Shown: in pieces, positions 16,208 to 16,232 of the stretch
Layout of the letters: each line of letters starts with the position of its first letter
Numbering within the stretch: the stretch's first letter is position 1
Source: an uncultured Clostridium sp.
Lineage (GTDB): Bacteria > Bacillota > Clostridia > Lachnospirales > Lachnospiraceae
DNA length: 16,232 nucleotides
Assembly: GCA_902464345.1 (NCBI GenBank)
Contig: CABQJA010000038.1
Location: forward strand, 1 to 16,232
Direction: 5' to 3'
Notes under the pieces: generated by a model
What the model was told of the DNA's origin: nothing
Seen by the model: the letters and a program-made list of their open reading frames with translations, nothing else
Database searches by the model: none
Translations under genes and position numbers: made by a program

Positions 16208-16232
16208 CTACAGATCTTTGTTCAGAGTTTCA
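16208..16232 (-). CDS. Possible 3' end of a convergent gene cut by the window edge
   Basis: Read on the minus strand, the last 25 bases give an open frame ending in ETLNKDL and a TAG at 16208-16210. A convergent gene here would fit the bidirectional look of the terminator at 16148-16192. Seven codons are too few to identify a family, and the call rests mostly on layout. Confidence 0.3.

Overview
The window looks like ordinary chromosome from a low-to-mid GC Gram-positive gut anaerobe, most likely a Lachnospiraceae-type Clostridia. The supports are strong AGGAGG-type ribosome binding sites, occasional GTG/TTG starts, the MoxR/DUF58/transglutaminase gene set, a Csp-like subtilase, a DUF5721-like protein and the general protein style. 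This placement is inferred from gene style and was not checked by any search. I see no tRNA, rRNA, CRISPR array, insertion sequence, phage gene or integrase. No gap between genes exceeds about 170 bases.

Layout. (1) 12-3430, plus strand: a MacB-type ABC exporter, made of an ATPase and an 874-residue double FtsX permease. (2) 3443-3943, minus strand: a DUF5721-like protein of unknown function that converges on the permease. (3) 4003-4055: a strong near-perfect inverted repeat in the divergent gap between this gene and the next operon. (4) 4080-9892, plus strand: a tight operon of a MoxR AAA+ ATPase, a DUF58 protein and a polytopic transglutaminase. An M18 aminopeptidase follows, overlapping the transglutaminase gene end. 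(5) 9881-11773, minus strand: a nitrate/sulfonate/taurine-type ABC importer permease and ATPase with no visible substrate-binding protein, preceded by a 90-residue conserved-looking small protein. (6) 11943-15203, plus strand: a membrane-anchored HtrA/DegP-type serine protease, a clear terminator, then a Csp-like S8 subtilase carrying a 12-codon tandem repeat near its N terminus. (7) 15294-16139, plus strand: a formate/nitrite-family channel with its own extended -10 promoter and a strong terminator. The terminator may be shared with a convergent gene whose last codons appear at the right edge.

Functional themes. Much of the window concerns the cell envelope: an FtsX-type exporter, the MoxR-DUF58-transglutaminase membrane module and an HtrA quality-control protease. 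Three peptidases of unrelated families (M18, S1C, S8) lie within 7 kb. I did not find a convincing new multi-gene system. The points most worth checking are the inverted repeat at 4003-4055, the recruitment of an aminopeptidase into the MoxR operon, the importer lacking a binding protein, and the HtrA/Csp-like protease pair with its repeat-bearing N terminus. Several longest-ORF starts disagree with the ribosome binding sites, and I moved those starts (3943, 6087, 11943, 13323, 15294).
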